From: Alphaproteobacteria bacterium
Lineage (GTDB): Bacteria; Pseudomonadota; Alphaproteobacteria; UBA3830
Reading direction: 5' to 3'
Assembly: GCA_025998595.1 (NCBI GenBank)
Contig: BNWE01000019.1
Span: 1 to 18,554 of the forward strand
Length of the DNA stretch: 18,554 bases
Below, one piece after another: positions 7,572-15,488 of the stretch (positions within the stretch are counted from its first letter, which is position 1; each line of letters starts with the position of its first letter). The notes below the pieces were generated by a model, which had not been told where the DNA came from, made no database searches, and saw only the letters and a list, made by a program, of their open reading frames with translations. The position numbers and the translations under genes are program-made.

Positions 7572-9698
7572 ATGAGATATGGCGAGTTAAACAGAAATAG
7601 AATCACTATAACAGCACTAATGATAGTTGGACTGATCTTTAGTGTAGTCTCCTATTACAACACATTCGGATGGCACATCAATTTTCTAGACACGGACGAT
7701 CACATGAGAGTGGTCAGAATTCGTGAGTTTTTTACGCATTTTGATCTATCCAATAATGTAATTGCCAGATGCAATGTTCCCTTTGGCTGCAGTTTGCATT
7801 GGACTCGTTTTTACGATTTTTTACTGATAATTCCATCGTATTTGCTTAGTTTCTTTACCGATTCCATAAATAATGCAATTGATTACGTCTGTTTCTGCGC
7901 TAGTCCAATTATGAAATGCGTGAGTATCGCTGTTTTTTTTCGAATAGGTTGCAGAATTTTTAAAAAATACGATGTGAACATACTAGTCTCAATATTTTTG
8001 GCTCACGTTATACTCATTAATTCCTATTCTTTTGGAAGACCGGATCATCATGCGTTCATCATTTTATTTGAGTTGCTATTCATCGATGCGGTCATTAGGA
8101 TCGTGTGCAATAATTTCAATAGGACAAAAGACTATGCGTGGGCGTCATTAATATCGGCACTGTGCGTATGGATATCTCCGGAAACATTGATCCCCATTTT
8201 GGTCGTAGATGCGCTGTTCTTCTTTCTGGCCATTGGAGGAATCGGTAGCTTAAAAAATTTACTTCTGCAAAATACTTTGACGGCCTTATTCGTGGGAGTG
8301 ATAATACTGGATTCCATATCGAACAAACTAATCTTCTTTACTATTATGGTGCTTGCAGCACTGGCGTTTTCTGCTTCGCTACCTTCGGAAATGTACGCAA
8401 GATATGTTTGCAAAATTAGAGTATGGATGGAAAAATTGAAGAATGTTGTGGTCAGACCTGACACTAGATCCAATAGTAAGATTAGGTATGTGCTGTACGC
8501 GCCGACGATAAAAAGCCTCAACGGAGGACGTTGGCTCAGCTGGTTCATTGTGTGCCCATTATTTTTTTTTATTCCTTTTTTCCCTAGAATTTCAAATATT
8601 GAATACGACAAAATATCGATTGTACATTTCTCATTGTTTATCTGCGCATCTATTTTTCTATTGATGGTTGCGCCACGTGCGCTTATTAATTCAGCTTTTA
8701 CATCGAAAATAGTGCAAAAATATCATTCGAAAGAAGATAGTAAAGTAGAAAACGAGTCCAGTGTCACGCTGGGATGGACGCTGGTAGCATTGATCTGTGT
8801 CGCTGCGGTATTTCTTATCACATATCCGAAGTTTTTTCATGGAATGGAAGGCGATATCAGCGAGTACGTAAAATTAATTTGGCTTAGCAAAGTACATGAG
8901 ATGATGCCGGTGCTTGCCAGTGAATTCGGAATTGATTTTATGATATATGCATTGGTTACGCTCATAGCTGCAACAAATAAGATTCATAGTTTGATAGATA
9001 AGCGTCTCTGCAGATCCAGCATAATATGGTTGATTTTCATATTGAATGCCATATTTTACACGATATTGACGTTTTTCTCCGTAAGAATGCTTCAATTTTC
9101 AGTCTTGTTCGGCCTTCCTATGTTGGTCGATTTGGGAATGAATAGTAAACTAACCGAATCATTCTCTAGAATTTCCCGCGTAATATTGACGTTTTCTCTT
9201 ACGATCGGAGTTTATTTTACATCCAGCGTGATGTTGGACCCGTTTACTGCAAGCGTGACGCTGACGCTGGACTCGTTTACTTTAGATTCAACATCGCATC
9301 CCTATAAAGCAATAGATGATTTATCTGACATACCGGTAGTGATTATGGCCTCGTCTAACGATGGTCCAAAACTCCTGTATTACACAAAACATAGCGTTGT
9401 CGGAGCTCCATATCATAGGCAGCAGGAGGGAATAATATCGTCCCATAAGGTTATGCACGATGTGTTTTCCGAAAAAACCGTGGGGAAAATACTACTGGAT
9501 ACAAACTCCTCATATATTTTTATAAAAAGGTCAAATTATACACACAAAAAGGCAGGTGGCAAGACTAGCTTGGCGGGCATGATCGTTCATAACATAAACG
9601 TACCACCGTGGATAACCATCGTGAAATTACCTAAGAAATTCGACGATATAACCATAGCCAAAGTAAACAAGAAAATGCTAATGGAACGGTTGAAGTGA
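7572..9698 (+). CDS. Polytopic membrane protein, GT-C glycosyltransferase-like
   Basis: 708 residues with many hydrophobic segments, the first at about 11-28. Early motifs LDTDDHMRVVRIREFF (39-54), PFGCSLHWTRFYD (70-82) and GRPDHHAF (155-162) match the pattern (D-x-D-D...R, HW-[ST]-R..D, R-x-DHH) I associate with a family of large uncharacterised alphaproteobacterial membrane proteins related to GT-C/STT3-type enzymes. The acidic motif in the first loop is where such enzymes place catalytic or metal-binding residues. A soluble C-terminal part (about 590-708) follows the last membrane span. A lipid-linked sugar donor is likely by analogy; the acceptor is unknown. Residues 268-283 are duplicated as a fragment at 18077-18130. 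No strong RBS is seen. Confidence 0.72.
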   Translation: MRYGELNRNRITITALMIVGLIFSVVSYYNTFGWHINFLDTDDHMRVVRIREFFTHFDLSNNVIARCNVPFGCSLHWTRFYDFLLIIPSYLLSFFTDSINNAIDYVCFCASPIMKCVSIAVFFRIGCRIFKKYDVNILVSIFLAHVILINSYSFGRPDHHAFIILFELLFIDAVIRIVCNNFNRTKDYAWASLISALCVWISPETLIPILVVDALFFFLAIGGIGSLKNLLLQNTLTALFVGVIILDSISNKLIFFTIMVLAALAFSASLPSEMYARYVCKIRVWMEKLKNVVVRPDTRSNSKIRYVLYAPTIKSLNGGRWLSWFIVCPLFFFIPFFPRISNIEYDKISIVHFSLFICASIFLLMVAPRALINSAFTSKIVQKYHSKEDSKVENESSVTLGWTLVALICVAAVFLITYPKFFHGMEGDISEYVKLIWLSKVHEMMPVLASEFGIDFMIYALVTLIAATNKIHSLIDKRLCRSSIIWLIFILNAIFYTILTFFSVRMLQFSVLFGLPMLVDLGMNSKLTESFSRISRVILTFSLTIGVYFTSSVMLDPFTASVTLTLDSFTLDSTSHPYKAIDDLSDIPVVIMASSNDGPKLLYYTKHSVVGAPYHRQQEGIISSHKVMHDVFSEKTVGKILLDTNSSYIFIKRSNYTHKKAGGKTSLAGMIVHNINVPPWITIVKLPKKFDDITIAKVNKKMLMERLK

Positions 9699-9750
9699 CG
9701 TCGTGAAGACATCCGTGCATAAGATTTATCTTTTCCAGCATCACGTTGGC

Positions 9751-10662
9751 TTATTTCTTTGCCGCCAACTGTGTCGCGTTATGCATAAGATAGGCCACAG
9801 TCATGGGGCCAACTCCGTTGGGAACCGGGGAAATCGCTCCGGCAATTTCGGATACAGTATCGAAGTCCACGTCGCCAACGATTTTCTTTTTACCATCGAT
9901 TTCCAATCGGTTTATGCCAACGTCAATGACAATGACGCCGGGTTTTACGAAATCTTTCGTTATGTATTTTGGTTTGCCGATGGCGCTAACGATTATATCG
10001 GCTGTTCTGCATATTTCCTGGATATTCTGTGATCTGGAATGCAGCGTTGTAACGGTGCAATTTTCATTTAGAAGAAGCTGTGCCATTGGTTTTCCCACGA
10101 TAGACGATCTTCCCAATACAACCGCATGCAAGCCGGATAGGCTTCCTCTATGCGTGACAAGTCCATCTGGTGCTTGCAACGCATGTATTTTATTATTGTG
10201 GTCAGCGTCACGCCGGTGGATAAGATGGAGCACTCCGGAAGGCGTGCATGGAGCGATGCACGGCTCTCCGGTAAATAATCGCCCTTGATTGATGGTAGTC
10301 AGGCCATCCACGTCTTTTTCCGGATCAATGAGATCCACAAGCTTTCGAAAATTAAGTCCATTGGCCAGCGGTGACTGCAGCAGAATAGCATGTACTGTAT
10401 CGTCTTCATTTAGATTTCGCAGGAGATCTGCAACTTCATCGCTACTAACGTTGTCGTCCAGCTTGTGTATAGTCGATTTTATTCCCAACGATTCCGCCAA
10501 CTTAGATTTTTTGAGGACATAAATTTCGCTTGCTGGATCAGAGCTAGCATTTACAAGTGCAATACATGGAAGTATTCCTCGCGCTTTCAGTTCTTCGACT
10601 TGCTCGCCTATGGTTTTGCAGAAATCGTTCGCTATTTCTTTTCCGTTTATTATGGCGCCCAC
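9751..10662 (-). CDS. folD: Bifunctional methylenetetrahydrofolate dehydrogenase/cyclohydrolase
   Basis: 303 residues. FolD interconverts 5,10-methylene-, methenyl- and 10-formyl-THF using NADP. Seen: the S-x-x-Y-x-x-x-K motif SEIYVLKK (Tyr48, catalytic Lys52), the folate-binding KDVDGL (Asp118), the nucleotide-binding region VVLGRSSIVGKPMAQLL, PGVIVIDVGINR and the C-terminal GPMTVAYLMHN. About 18 extra residues (152-174, including a Gln/His-rich loop) sit between PCTPSGV and the Rossmann motif, where the usual protein has a short loop. QSPLA replaces the common Q-L-P-L-P. The start is GTG with AGGAGG 6 nt upstream. It lies 14 nt after the YggT gene, in the xseB-yggT-folD run. Confidence 0.96.
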   Translation of the reverse strand: MGAIINGKEIANDFCKTIGEQVEELKARGILPCIALVNASSDPASEIYVLKKSKLAESLGIKSTIHKLDDNVSSDEVADLLRNLNEDDTVHAILLQSPLANGLNFRKLVDLIDPEKDVDGLTTINQGRLFTGEPCIAPCTPSGVLHLIHRRDADHNNKIHALQAPDGLVTHRGSLSGLHAVVLGRSSIVGKPMAQLLLNENCTVTTLHSRSQNIQEICRTADIIVSAIGKPKYITKDFVKPGVIVIDVGINRLEIDGKKKIVGDVDFDTVSEIAGAISPVPNGVGPMTVAYLMHNATQLAAKK

Positions 10663-10676
10663 TGTATCCTCCTGAC

Positions 10677-10985
10677 TTATAATAAAAGTTTTCTCAATAC
10701 TCCGTCGATGATGAGATCAAAAAACTTCAATAACAACAGTAATACAACAGGAGAAATATCAAATGATCCCGATAGTTGCGCCGGTATTCTCTTTCTTACT
10801 GGATCTAACATGAAATCAGATATTCTGCTAATGCCGTTTATAAGTGACCACATGACTTGGTTTCTATCGTTTAGTATGTTTGCTATAATCAGCCAACCCA
10901 ATGCAACGTCCACAACAACAACCGTCATCGCTAAACTAATGACAGATTTGATGAGCCATAGAAACGCCCAGAGAATAATGTCCAT
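10677..10985 (-). CDS. YggT family membrane protein
   Basis: 102 residues from the ATG at 10985, preceded at 6 nt by GGAG. The ATG 12 nt further upstream (10997) overlaps that Shine-Dalgarno and is less likely. Two hydrophobic segments (about 3-38 and 77-95) flank DPVRKRIPAQLSG and the DISPVVLLLLLKFF signature of the YggT/CCB3 family. YggT proteins are small membrane proteins, often near cell-division or folate genes; their biochemical role is not settled. It lies between xseB and folD on the same strand. Confidence 0.88.
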   Translation of the reverse strand: MDIILWAFLWLIKSVISLAMTVVVVDVALGWLIIANILNDRNQVMWSLINGISRISDFMLDPVRKRIPAQLSGSFDISPVVLLLLLKFFDLIIDGVLRKLLL

Positions 10986-11022
10986 ATCAAACTCCATAGT
11001 AATAATTGAAAAGATGCGGTCC

Positions 11023-11262
11023 TCATGCCGGAACGCTCATCTCTTCAATCTTGATACTACCATCTTTACCAGAAGATATTTGATTAATTCTTAATTGTGT
11101 CGATTCTAGTATCTCATCGCAATGTTTTTTCAACAGCGTGCCACGTTCGTATAGAACAACGGATTCCTTCAGAGATGACTTTCCTTCTTCGAGAATTTTC
11201 ACAATACTTTCCAATTCCTTGAGGGCGTCTTCAAATTCCATTTTACTAATGTCTTTTATCAT
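11023..11262 (-). CDS. xseB: Exodeoxyribonuclease VII small subunit
   Basis: 79 residues from the ATG at 11262. Seen: MEFEDALKELESIVKILEEG followed by LKESVVLYERG, with a coiled-coil end, which is the XseB signature and usual length. XseB partners XseA to degrade single-stranded DNA; xseA is not in this window. A TTG at 11283 would add 7 residues but has no Shine-Dalgarno; the ATG has only a weak GGA upstream, so the start is uncertain. It opens the xseB-yggT-folD run and diverges from the CCA-adding enzyme gene only 57 bp away, so the two promoters must be compressed into that gap. Confidence 0.9.
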   Translation of the reverse strand: MIKDISKMEFEDALKELESIVKILEEGKSSLKESVVLYERGTLLKKHCDEILESTQLRINQISSGKDGSIKIEEMSVPA

Positions 11263-11319
11263 CTTATCATATCCAAGCAACAATTACAGATAGAATACAC
11301 AAATGATGGATCTTTTTAC

Positions 11320-12567
11320 ATGGTTTTTTCTGGAAAAGTTAATTCGCCGATAACAGAGGATGTATTTTTCATTCTGAAACAGCTGGAAGCACATGGACAC
11401 GAAGCGAGAATAGTCGGAGGGGCGGTTCGGAATTTTCTCTTAAATACTGCGATATCCGACATCGATATTGCTACTACCGCACTTCCTTCAGAAGTGATTA
11501 CTATTTTTAAGGAAGAATCAGCATCGAAAATAGCGCTCGCATATGTTTTGGAAGATAGCAAAAAGGGAAACGCCAGTGTTGCAAACATGCATGGAACGGT
11601 AACGGTCGTGTACAATGGAAAGCCATACGAAATAACAACGCTCCGTCGTGATGTTAAGACGTTCGGCCGAAAGGCGCAAGTGGAATTTACAAAATTCTTC
11701 GAAGTCGATTCTTGTAGACGTGATTTTACTATGAATGCCATCTACATGGACAAAAACGGACGGATATTCGATTACCACAATGGCATACAAGACATTGCTG
11801 ATGGAAATGTGCGATTTATAGGAGAGCCAGCAGAAAGAATAAAAGAAGATTACCTGAGAATTCTTAGGTATTTTCGTTTTGTTGCTCTCTACGGTGCTTA
11901 CAAAGTCAACGAAGAGTATCTGGAAACAATAAATTCGCTGAAGGACAATCTGACCATTCTATCTGGCGAGCGCATTCTTTCGGAATTACGGAAAATATTG
12001 ACGATTGATGACAGCTACAGAATAATTCCACCAATGACGCCGTCACTGAACGCGTTGTTTGACCTGAGCTGTAATCCTCTGGAAATCTGCGTCCAAATGG
12101 AAACATATGACAGCTTGAGTCCGACGGAACGTCTTGGAATTTTACTGAAATTCTCGAAATGCGATATGAAAACTCTAGTAAGTAAATACAAATTTCCTAG
12201 GGACATCAGTCGCTTTCTTTTTCTTCAAGAATCCGGAAGTAGTATTGGAGAAATAAAACGAAAATTGAAGACTATTCGCAAAGAATCAAGAAAATTTTTT
12301 ATCAACTACATGGCTGTATTGCTTTATCAGCAGGGAATTATATCCATTGAAAATGCAAAAGCTTTAGTTGAAGAACTAGAAAAATTCTGCAATTCCGGAT
12401 ATGTAGATTTCAATTTTCGTGCAGATGACATAAAAGATTACAATCTTTCTCCGGAAAAACTCAAAGACGTAATGATGGCAACTAAAAATTTCTGGCTAAC
12501 ATCGGAAAAAGATATTGGAAAAAAAGAATGTATAGGTTTTGCAATTACGAACTGTGCGGGATTATAG
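11320..12567 (+). CDS. cca: CCA-adding tRNA nucleotidyltransferase / poly(A) polymerase family
   Basis: 415 residues. Class II nucleotidyltransferase head: IVGGAVRNFLL (31-41), catalytic DIDIATTA (Asp47, Asp49), HGTVTVVYNG (91-100), EITTLRRDVKTFGRKA, RRDFTMNAIYMD (133-144), FDYHNGIQDI and the neck motif RIKEDYLRILRYFRF (173-187). An extra 10 or so residues (76-86, VLEDSKKGNA) precede the HGTV motif. The enzyme repairs or builds the CCA end of tRNA; alphaproteobacterial members often have this length and are hard to separate from poly(A) polymerases by sequence alone. The RBS is weak (GATGGA). A small gene follows 35 nt downstream. Confidence 0.93.
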   Translation: MVFSGKVNSPITEDVFFILKQLEAHGHEARIVGGAVRNFLLNTAISDIDIATTALPSEVITIFKEESASKIALAYVLEDSKKGNASVANMHGTVTVVYNGKPYEITTLRRDVKTFGRKAQVEFTKFFEVDSCRRDFTMNAIYMDKNGRIFDYHNGIQDIADGNVRFIGEPAERIKEDYLRILRYFRFVALYGAYKVNEEYLETINSLKDNLTILSGERILSELRKILTIDDSYRIIPPMTPSLNALFDLSCNPLEICVQMETYDSLSPTERLGILLKFSKCDMKTLVSKYKFPRDISRFLFLQESGSSIGEIKRKLKTIRKESRKFFINYMAVLLYQQGIISIENAKALVEELEKFCNSGYVDFNFRADDIKDYNLSPEKLKDVMMATKNFWLTSEKDIGKKECIGFAITNCAGL

Positions 12568-12602
12568 CGGAGCTGCTTTTGTACAGTAACAGGAGAAATG
12601 GT

Positions 12603-12875
12603 TTGATCACCAAAAATATTATCATTTTCTTGCTCACTGCGTTATATAAGAAAAGACAAAAGAGAGATATCGAACATGCCGACAATCGTTTCTCGGAGCG
12701 ATATATATCACTCTATATCAGTTTATTGGAAATCCTTAATAACAAAAGGTATCAATATAAAGATCTGGATGTGAAATTTAACTTCTCATGCGATCCATTA
12801 AGCAACTTTGCCTTTATAATCGGATGTCGCAAAGATTTACAGAATAACTCGCAAAACATTGCTTTTTTGGATTAA
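12603..12875 (+). CDS. Small protein of unknown function
   Basis: 90 residues from the TTG at 12603, which has AGGAG 7 nt upstream; an in-frame ATG at 12528 lies inside the preceding gene with no RBS. The N-terminus (ITKNIIIFLLTALYKKRQKR) is hydrophobic then basic, so it could be a membrane anchor. The rest is mixed charge (HADNRFSERYISLYISLLEI). No family recognised. It lies 35 nt after the CCA-adding enzyme gene and may be cotranscribed. Confidence 0.55.
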   Translation: MITKNIIIFLLTALYKKRQKRDIEHADNRFSERYISLYISLLEILNNKRYQYKDLDVKFNFSCDPLSNFAFIIGCRKDLQNNSQNIAFLD

Positions 12876-12925
12876 GAATTTCCAATTATGAGGTCAATGG
12901 ATTTATCAAAAAATGTTTGTCTTGG

Positions 12926-13058
12926 TTACGGCTTTGGAGTGCCATTTTCATCTTTTTTATCATCATAGAGAAATGTGTGCCAACCGGCCACATTCAGCGT
13001 CAGCGCTGAAAAATGAGGCAAGCACAAACGATGAACAAGCTATTAAAATTTTATTCAT
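12926..13058 (-). pseudogene. Broken small exported protein ORF
   Basis: From the ATG at 13056-13058 the frame gives a good signal peptide, MNKILIACSSFVLASFFSAD, then AECGRLAHISL and a stop at 12963. A one-base frame change within the GGCCGG stretch gives instead AGWHTFLYDDKKDENGTPKP and a stop at 12926-12928, a more protein-like continuation. The GWHxFxYDD pattern is reminiscent of the N-terminus of TraF-type conjugation proteins, but this is weak. Either a frameshifted remnant or a 31-residue secreted peptide. No strong RBS. Confidence 0.4.
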
Positions 13059-13076
13059 ATCATCAGTTCATTCATA

Positions 13077-14135
13077 TCAAATACCACTTGAAGAGCTGCT
13101 GCTTGTGTTTTCAGTGGTATTAGGAGGCAAAAACTCGTATTTATTTTCGCCACAATAAATTCTGTTCAATTCATTTACTGTATTTATGACATTTTCACAA
13201 AACCTATCTTCTCTAGTACCATCTCTTTCATAGACACGAACCAAATGGCGAATGAAACTCCTAACTCCAGATTTAAAAACAGGGTATCCAACAATACCTA
13301 ACTCGTAGGAGTATGACATTGATCTTGGCGATCTTGGCGATCTTGATGATCCTGGTGATGTTGGCGATCTTGATGATCCTGGTGATCCTGGTGATTTTAG
13401 TGCATTTGGCATACGTCCACCAAACAGGTTATGCCAATACATCCGCTCATTTTTCGTGATGTTCCCGCCTGTACCTAACAGAATTTCTTCAAATCTTTTT
13501 GTAGAACCAAAAGACCTTATCATGAGAGTCTCAGAGTCATGTATATATTTATTTATCTCAGCATTTGTCAAACCTGATATTTCTCTATACAATCTCTTTG
13601 CCTCTTCAACTTCTGCTGGCTCGAGCTTTGTTGGCAAAACGCGAATTTGATCTTTGACTACGTTAGCAGAAAGGTTCAATTGCTTAGTTTTCTCTCTGAG
13701 ATTCTCAATCAGCTCCAAATCGCTGTTCGTGATATCTGGCGACTTTTCCTGCAAAGCGCAGACTATCCATAGAATATCGTCGATAGACTTCAAAAAATCA
13801 ACTTTAATGCCGGCACGCACATCTCGATTAAAAATAAAAAATCGCTTTTGAATATTATTGGCTGCTTGCACAAGTTCCTTGACCGTTCCATTCGAAACGC
13901 CGCAACTGGGATTATCGCCTAATTTTCCAATAAGCTCGTCACAAACTTTGTAGATAGTATCATTAAAAATACTAGTTTGTTTTTTGATCTCATCAGCAAC
14001 CGTTCTAAAAGCACTCAATCGTTCTTGAGCTTGTTTATCTAGGCCAGAAACACAGATATCATGAGGCATTTCAGAGGCACAAACTCCACCATAACTGAGA
14101 ATGACATAGCTAAAAGCAACTTTAATAATTTTCAT
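13077..14135 (-). CDS. Exported paralogue of the MORN protein, with Gly/Ser/Pro repeats
   Basis: 352 residues with signal peptide MKIIKVAFSYVILSYGGVCA, very like that of the protein at 2639-4648. The shared helical domain covers about 40-310; strong matches are FGSTKRFEEILLGTGGNITK (209-228) and LGIVGYPVFKSGVRSF (279-294). Between these two blocks it carries 24 residues of Ser/Pro/Gly/Arg repeats (SPGSPGSSRSPTSPGSS...), where the MORN paralogue has a plain linker. It lacks the MORN array and ends in a Ser-rich tail (345-350). Function unknown. A moderate RBS (AGAGAG) precedes the ATG, and a TATACA -10 sits about 40 bp upstream. Confidence 0.82.
   Translation of the reverse strand: MKIIKVAFSYVILSYGGVCASEMPHDICVSGLDKQAQERLSAFRTVADEIKKQTSIFNDTIYKVCDELIGKLGDNPSCGVSNGTVKELVQAANNIQKRFFIFNRDVRAGIKVDFLKSIDDILWIVCALQEKSPDITNSDLELIENLREKTKQLNLSANVVKDQIRVLPTKLEPAEVEEAKRLYREISGLTNAEINKYIHDSETLMIRSFGSTKRFEEILLGTGGNITKNERMYWHNLFGGRMPNALKSPGSPGSSRSPTSPGSSRSPRSPRSMSYSYELGIVGYPVFKSGVRSFIRHLVRVYERDGTREDRFCENVINTVNELNRIYCGENKYEFLPPNTTENTSSSSSSGI
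13321..13395 (-). repeat. Tandem 9-bp repeats coding for Ser-Pro-Gly/Arg
   Basis: Degenerate 9-bp units such as GATCTTGGC and GATCCTGGT on the plus strand run for about 75 bp. They keep the frame of the minus-strand gene and encode its SPG/SPR repeats, so the length can vary in 3-residue steps by slippage. Confidence 0.85.
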
Positions 14136-14416
14136 AATTACTCTCTATCCTTTACCCGCTGGACAATGTATATCGATTCTCTTCCAAAATCAAAACCCAC
14201 TTCGAGAAATTACTTGAACTCTGGTTTTGGGATCACACAACCGACAGGCTAAGGGGCTAGTGGTTAACCCTGGCGCACAATACCTGCGGTACACTTACAC
14301 CTTAGGATCCAAACGCCAAGTTCGACCTAACTCCCCCTCAAATTGCAACCGACTTCACAAGAAGCCTAAGACTCAATCAATAATCCAGTCACTCATCCGA
14401 ATGAGTGTGGCACAGA
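14136..14416. other. Intergenic region with several stem-loops
   Basis: There is no gene in this stretch. It holds a perfect hairpin at 14390-14407 (CACTCAT, 4-nt loop, ATGAGTG) just past the stop of the gene at 14417, without a T-tract. It also holds an imperfect multi-arm fold at about 14225-14315: TTTGGGATC pairs with GATCCAAA, CTAAGG with CCTTAG, and TACC with GGTA closed by a 3-nt loop. This may be a leader or small RNA; no known family is recognised. The promoter of the gene at 13077-14135 lies at 14155-14190. Confidence 0.4.
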
Positions 14417-14761
14417 TTAATTCTTAGATTCAGCATCGTCTAGTTTTAGCACTTCTTCGCCCAATTTAAGAGCTTCTTCAGCAGTTTTCTTCTCTGCTTC
14501 GACTTTAGGTTGCTCCTGTATATTACCTTCAGCTGCTGGAGCTGGAGTGCTTGCTTCCGGTTTGCTTTCGGCGGCATTTTCTGCTGCAGCTGGAGCCGGA
14601 GTGCCTACTTCCGGCGCCTTAGCATCTGCAGCATTTTCTGTTGTTGCTGCTGTGCCGCCACCGAACAATCCCTTGAACCATTCAGAAAAAGAAAAAGCAT
14701 TGGCGCTTTCTAAAAACAGCGATACGGATATCACAGCTGACCAGAACAATATTTTATTCAT
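14417..14761 (-). CDS. Small exported Ala/Pro/Glu-rich protein
   Basis: 114 residues with signal peptide MNKILFWSAVISVSLFLESANA, then an aromatic/Gly stretch (FSFSEWFKGLFGGG). A low-complexity middle (about 38-80) follows, with repeated APEVGTPAPAAAENA and EASTPAPAAEGN, and then a charged helical end (AEKKTAEEALKLGEEVLKLD). GAGG precedes the ATG by about 6 nt. Function unknown; no domain recognised. It lies between the RNase P RNA and the Gly/Ser/Pro exported protein, all on the same strand. Confidence 0.75.
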   Translation of the reverse strand: MNKILFWSAVISVSLFLESANAFSFSEWFKGLFGGGTAATTENAADAKAPEVGTPAPAAAENAAESKPEASTPAPAAEGNIQEQPKVEAEKKTAEEALKLGEEVLKLDDAESKN

Positions 14762-14864
14762 AATTACCTCTCATCTTCAAATGTACGCAAAACTAAAGAT
14801 ATCAAACAATAGTTAACAAATCATTAAAAATACGAGAAAAACTCAAGAAAAACACAAGAAAAAA

Positions 14865-15420
14865 TTTTTGCGAAAACTATAAGCCGGATTCTGTGGAAAT
14901 ATATTCCGATGGTCATTCATCTTGTGTTTATGTTACCATAAACATCCAGCGATCTACCCGAATAACTCTGCCTGTAATATCAGCATAAAATGCTGCAAAA
15001 CAGGTCTATGTGGAGGCCATATAAGGTATTCCTATTTGATCTTGCTCCAGGTGGGGTTTGCAATGCCATTATCGTTGCCGACTATGCGGTGAGCTCTTAC
15101 CTCGCCATTTCACCCTTACCAAAACAATAGACCAGTTGCATAACCATCCTCTGTTGGATCTTTTAGTCGTCGGTGCTTGCAGCACACGCGTCTCCTTATT
15201 ACCGGATCCAACGTCACGTTGGCCTAAAAAATCCTCCAACATAGTCGGTTTCGCAACAGGCCTAATATCTTGGCGGTATATTTTCTGTTGCACTTTCCCT
15301 AGTGCTCTAGTGGCCAAAAGACCAATAGAACACCGCCAGACGTTATCTGGCACCATCCTCCATGGAGTCCGGACTTTCCTCTGTTAAACTAATAACAGCG
15401 ACCATCCGTTTTCGCAAAAA
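14865..15420 (-). ncRNA. rnpB: RNase P RNA (bacterial type A) with a large P12 arm
   Basis: The catalytic RNA that removes 5' leaders from pre-tRNAs. Conserved blocks on the minus strand are GAGGAAAGTCCGGACTCC (15364-15381), the AGTGCAACAGAAAATATACC segment, GGTAAGGGTGAAA, GGTAAGAGCTCACCG, GGAGCAAGATCAAATAGG, GATGAATGACCAT and AGAATCCGGCTTAT. The two ends pair as TTTTTGCGAAAAC with GTTTTCGCAAAAA (P1), which sets the limits. At about 556 nt it is long for the family. The excess lies mainly between ACCGCC and GGTAAGGG (15121-15271), where E. coli has a P12 hairpin of about 20 nt. Confidence 0.97.
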
Positions 15421-15488
15421 CTCTTGATAGTATCATTAAAATATGCAAAAGTACATAGCGTGCATTGAATCTTGGAGGGGTGGATAAT

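Noticed and set aside
8132..8611. Minus-strand open frame of 159 codons inside the GT-C-like gene
   Set aside because: Shadow of a strong membrane-protein gene; no RBS or recognisable domain.
9703..10288. Plus-strand open frames opposite folD
   Set aside because: Antisense to an unambiguous folD with all motifs; no independent support.
14227..14427. Plus-strand ORF of 66 codons in the intergenic region
   Set aside because: No RBS, odd composition, and it overlaps the folded intergenic segment and the end of a minus-strand gene.
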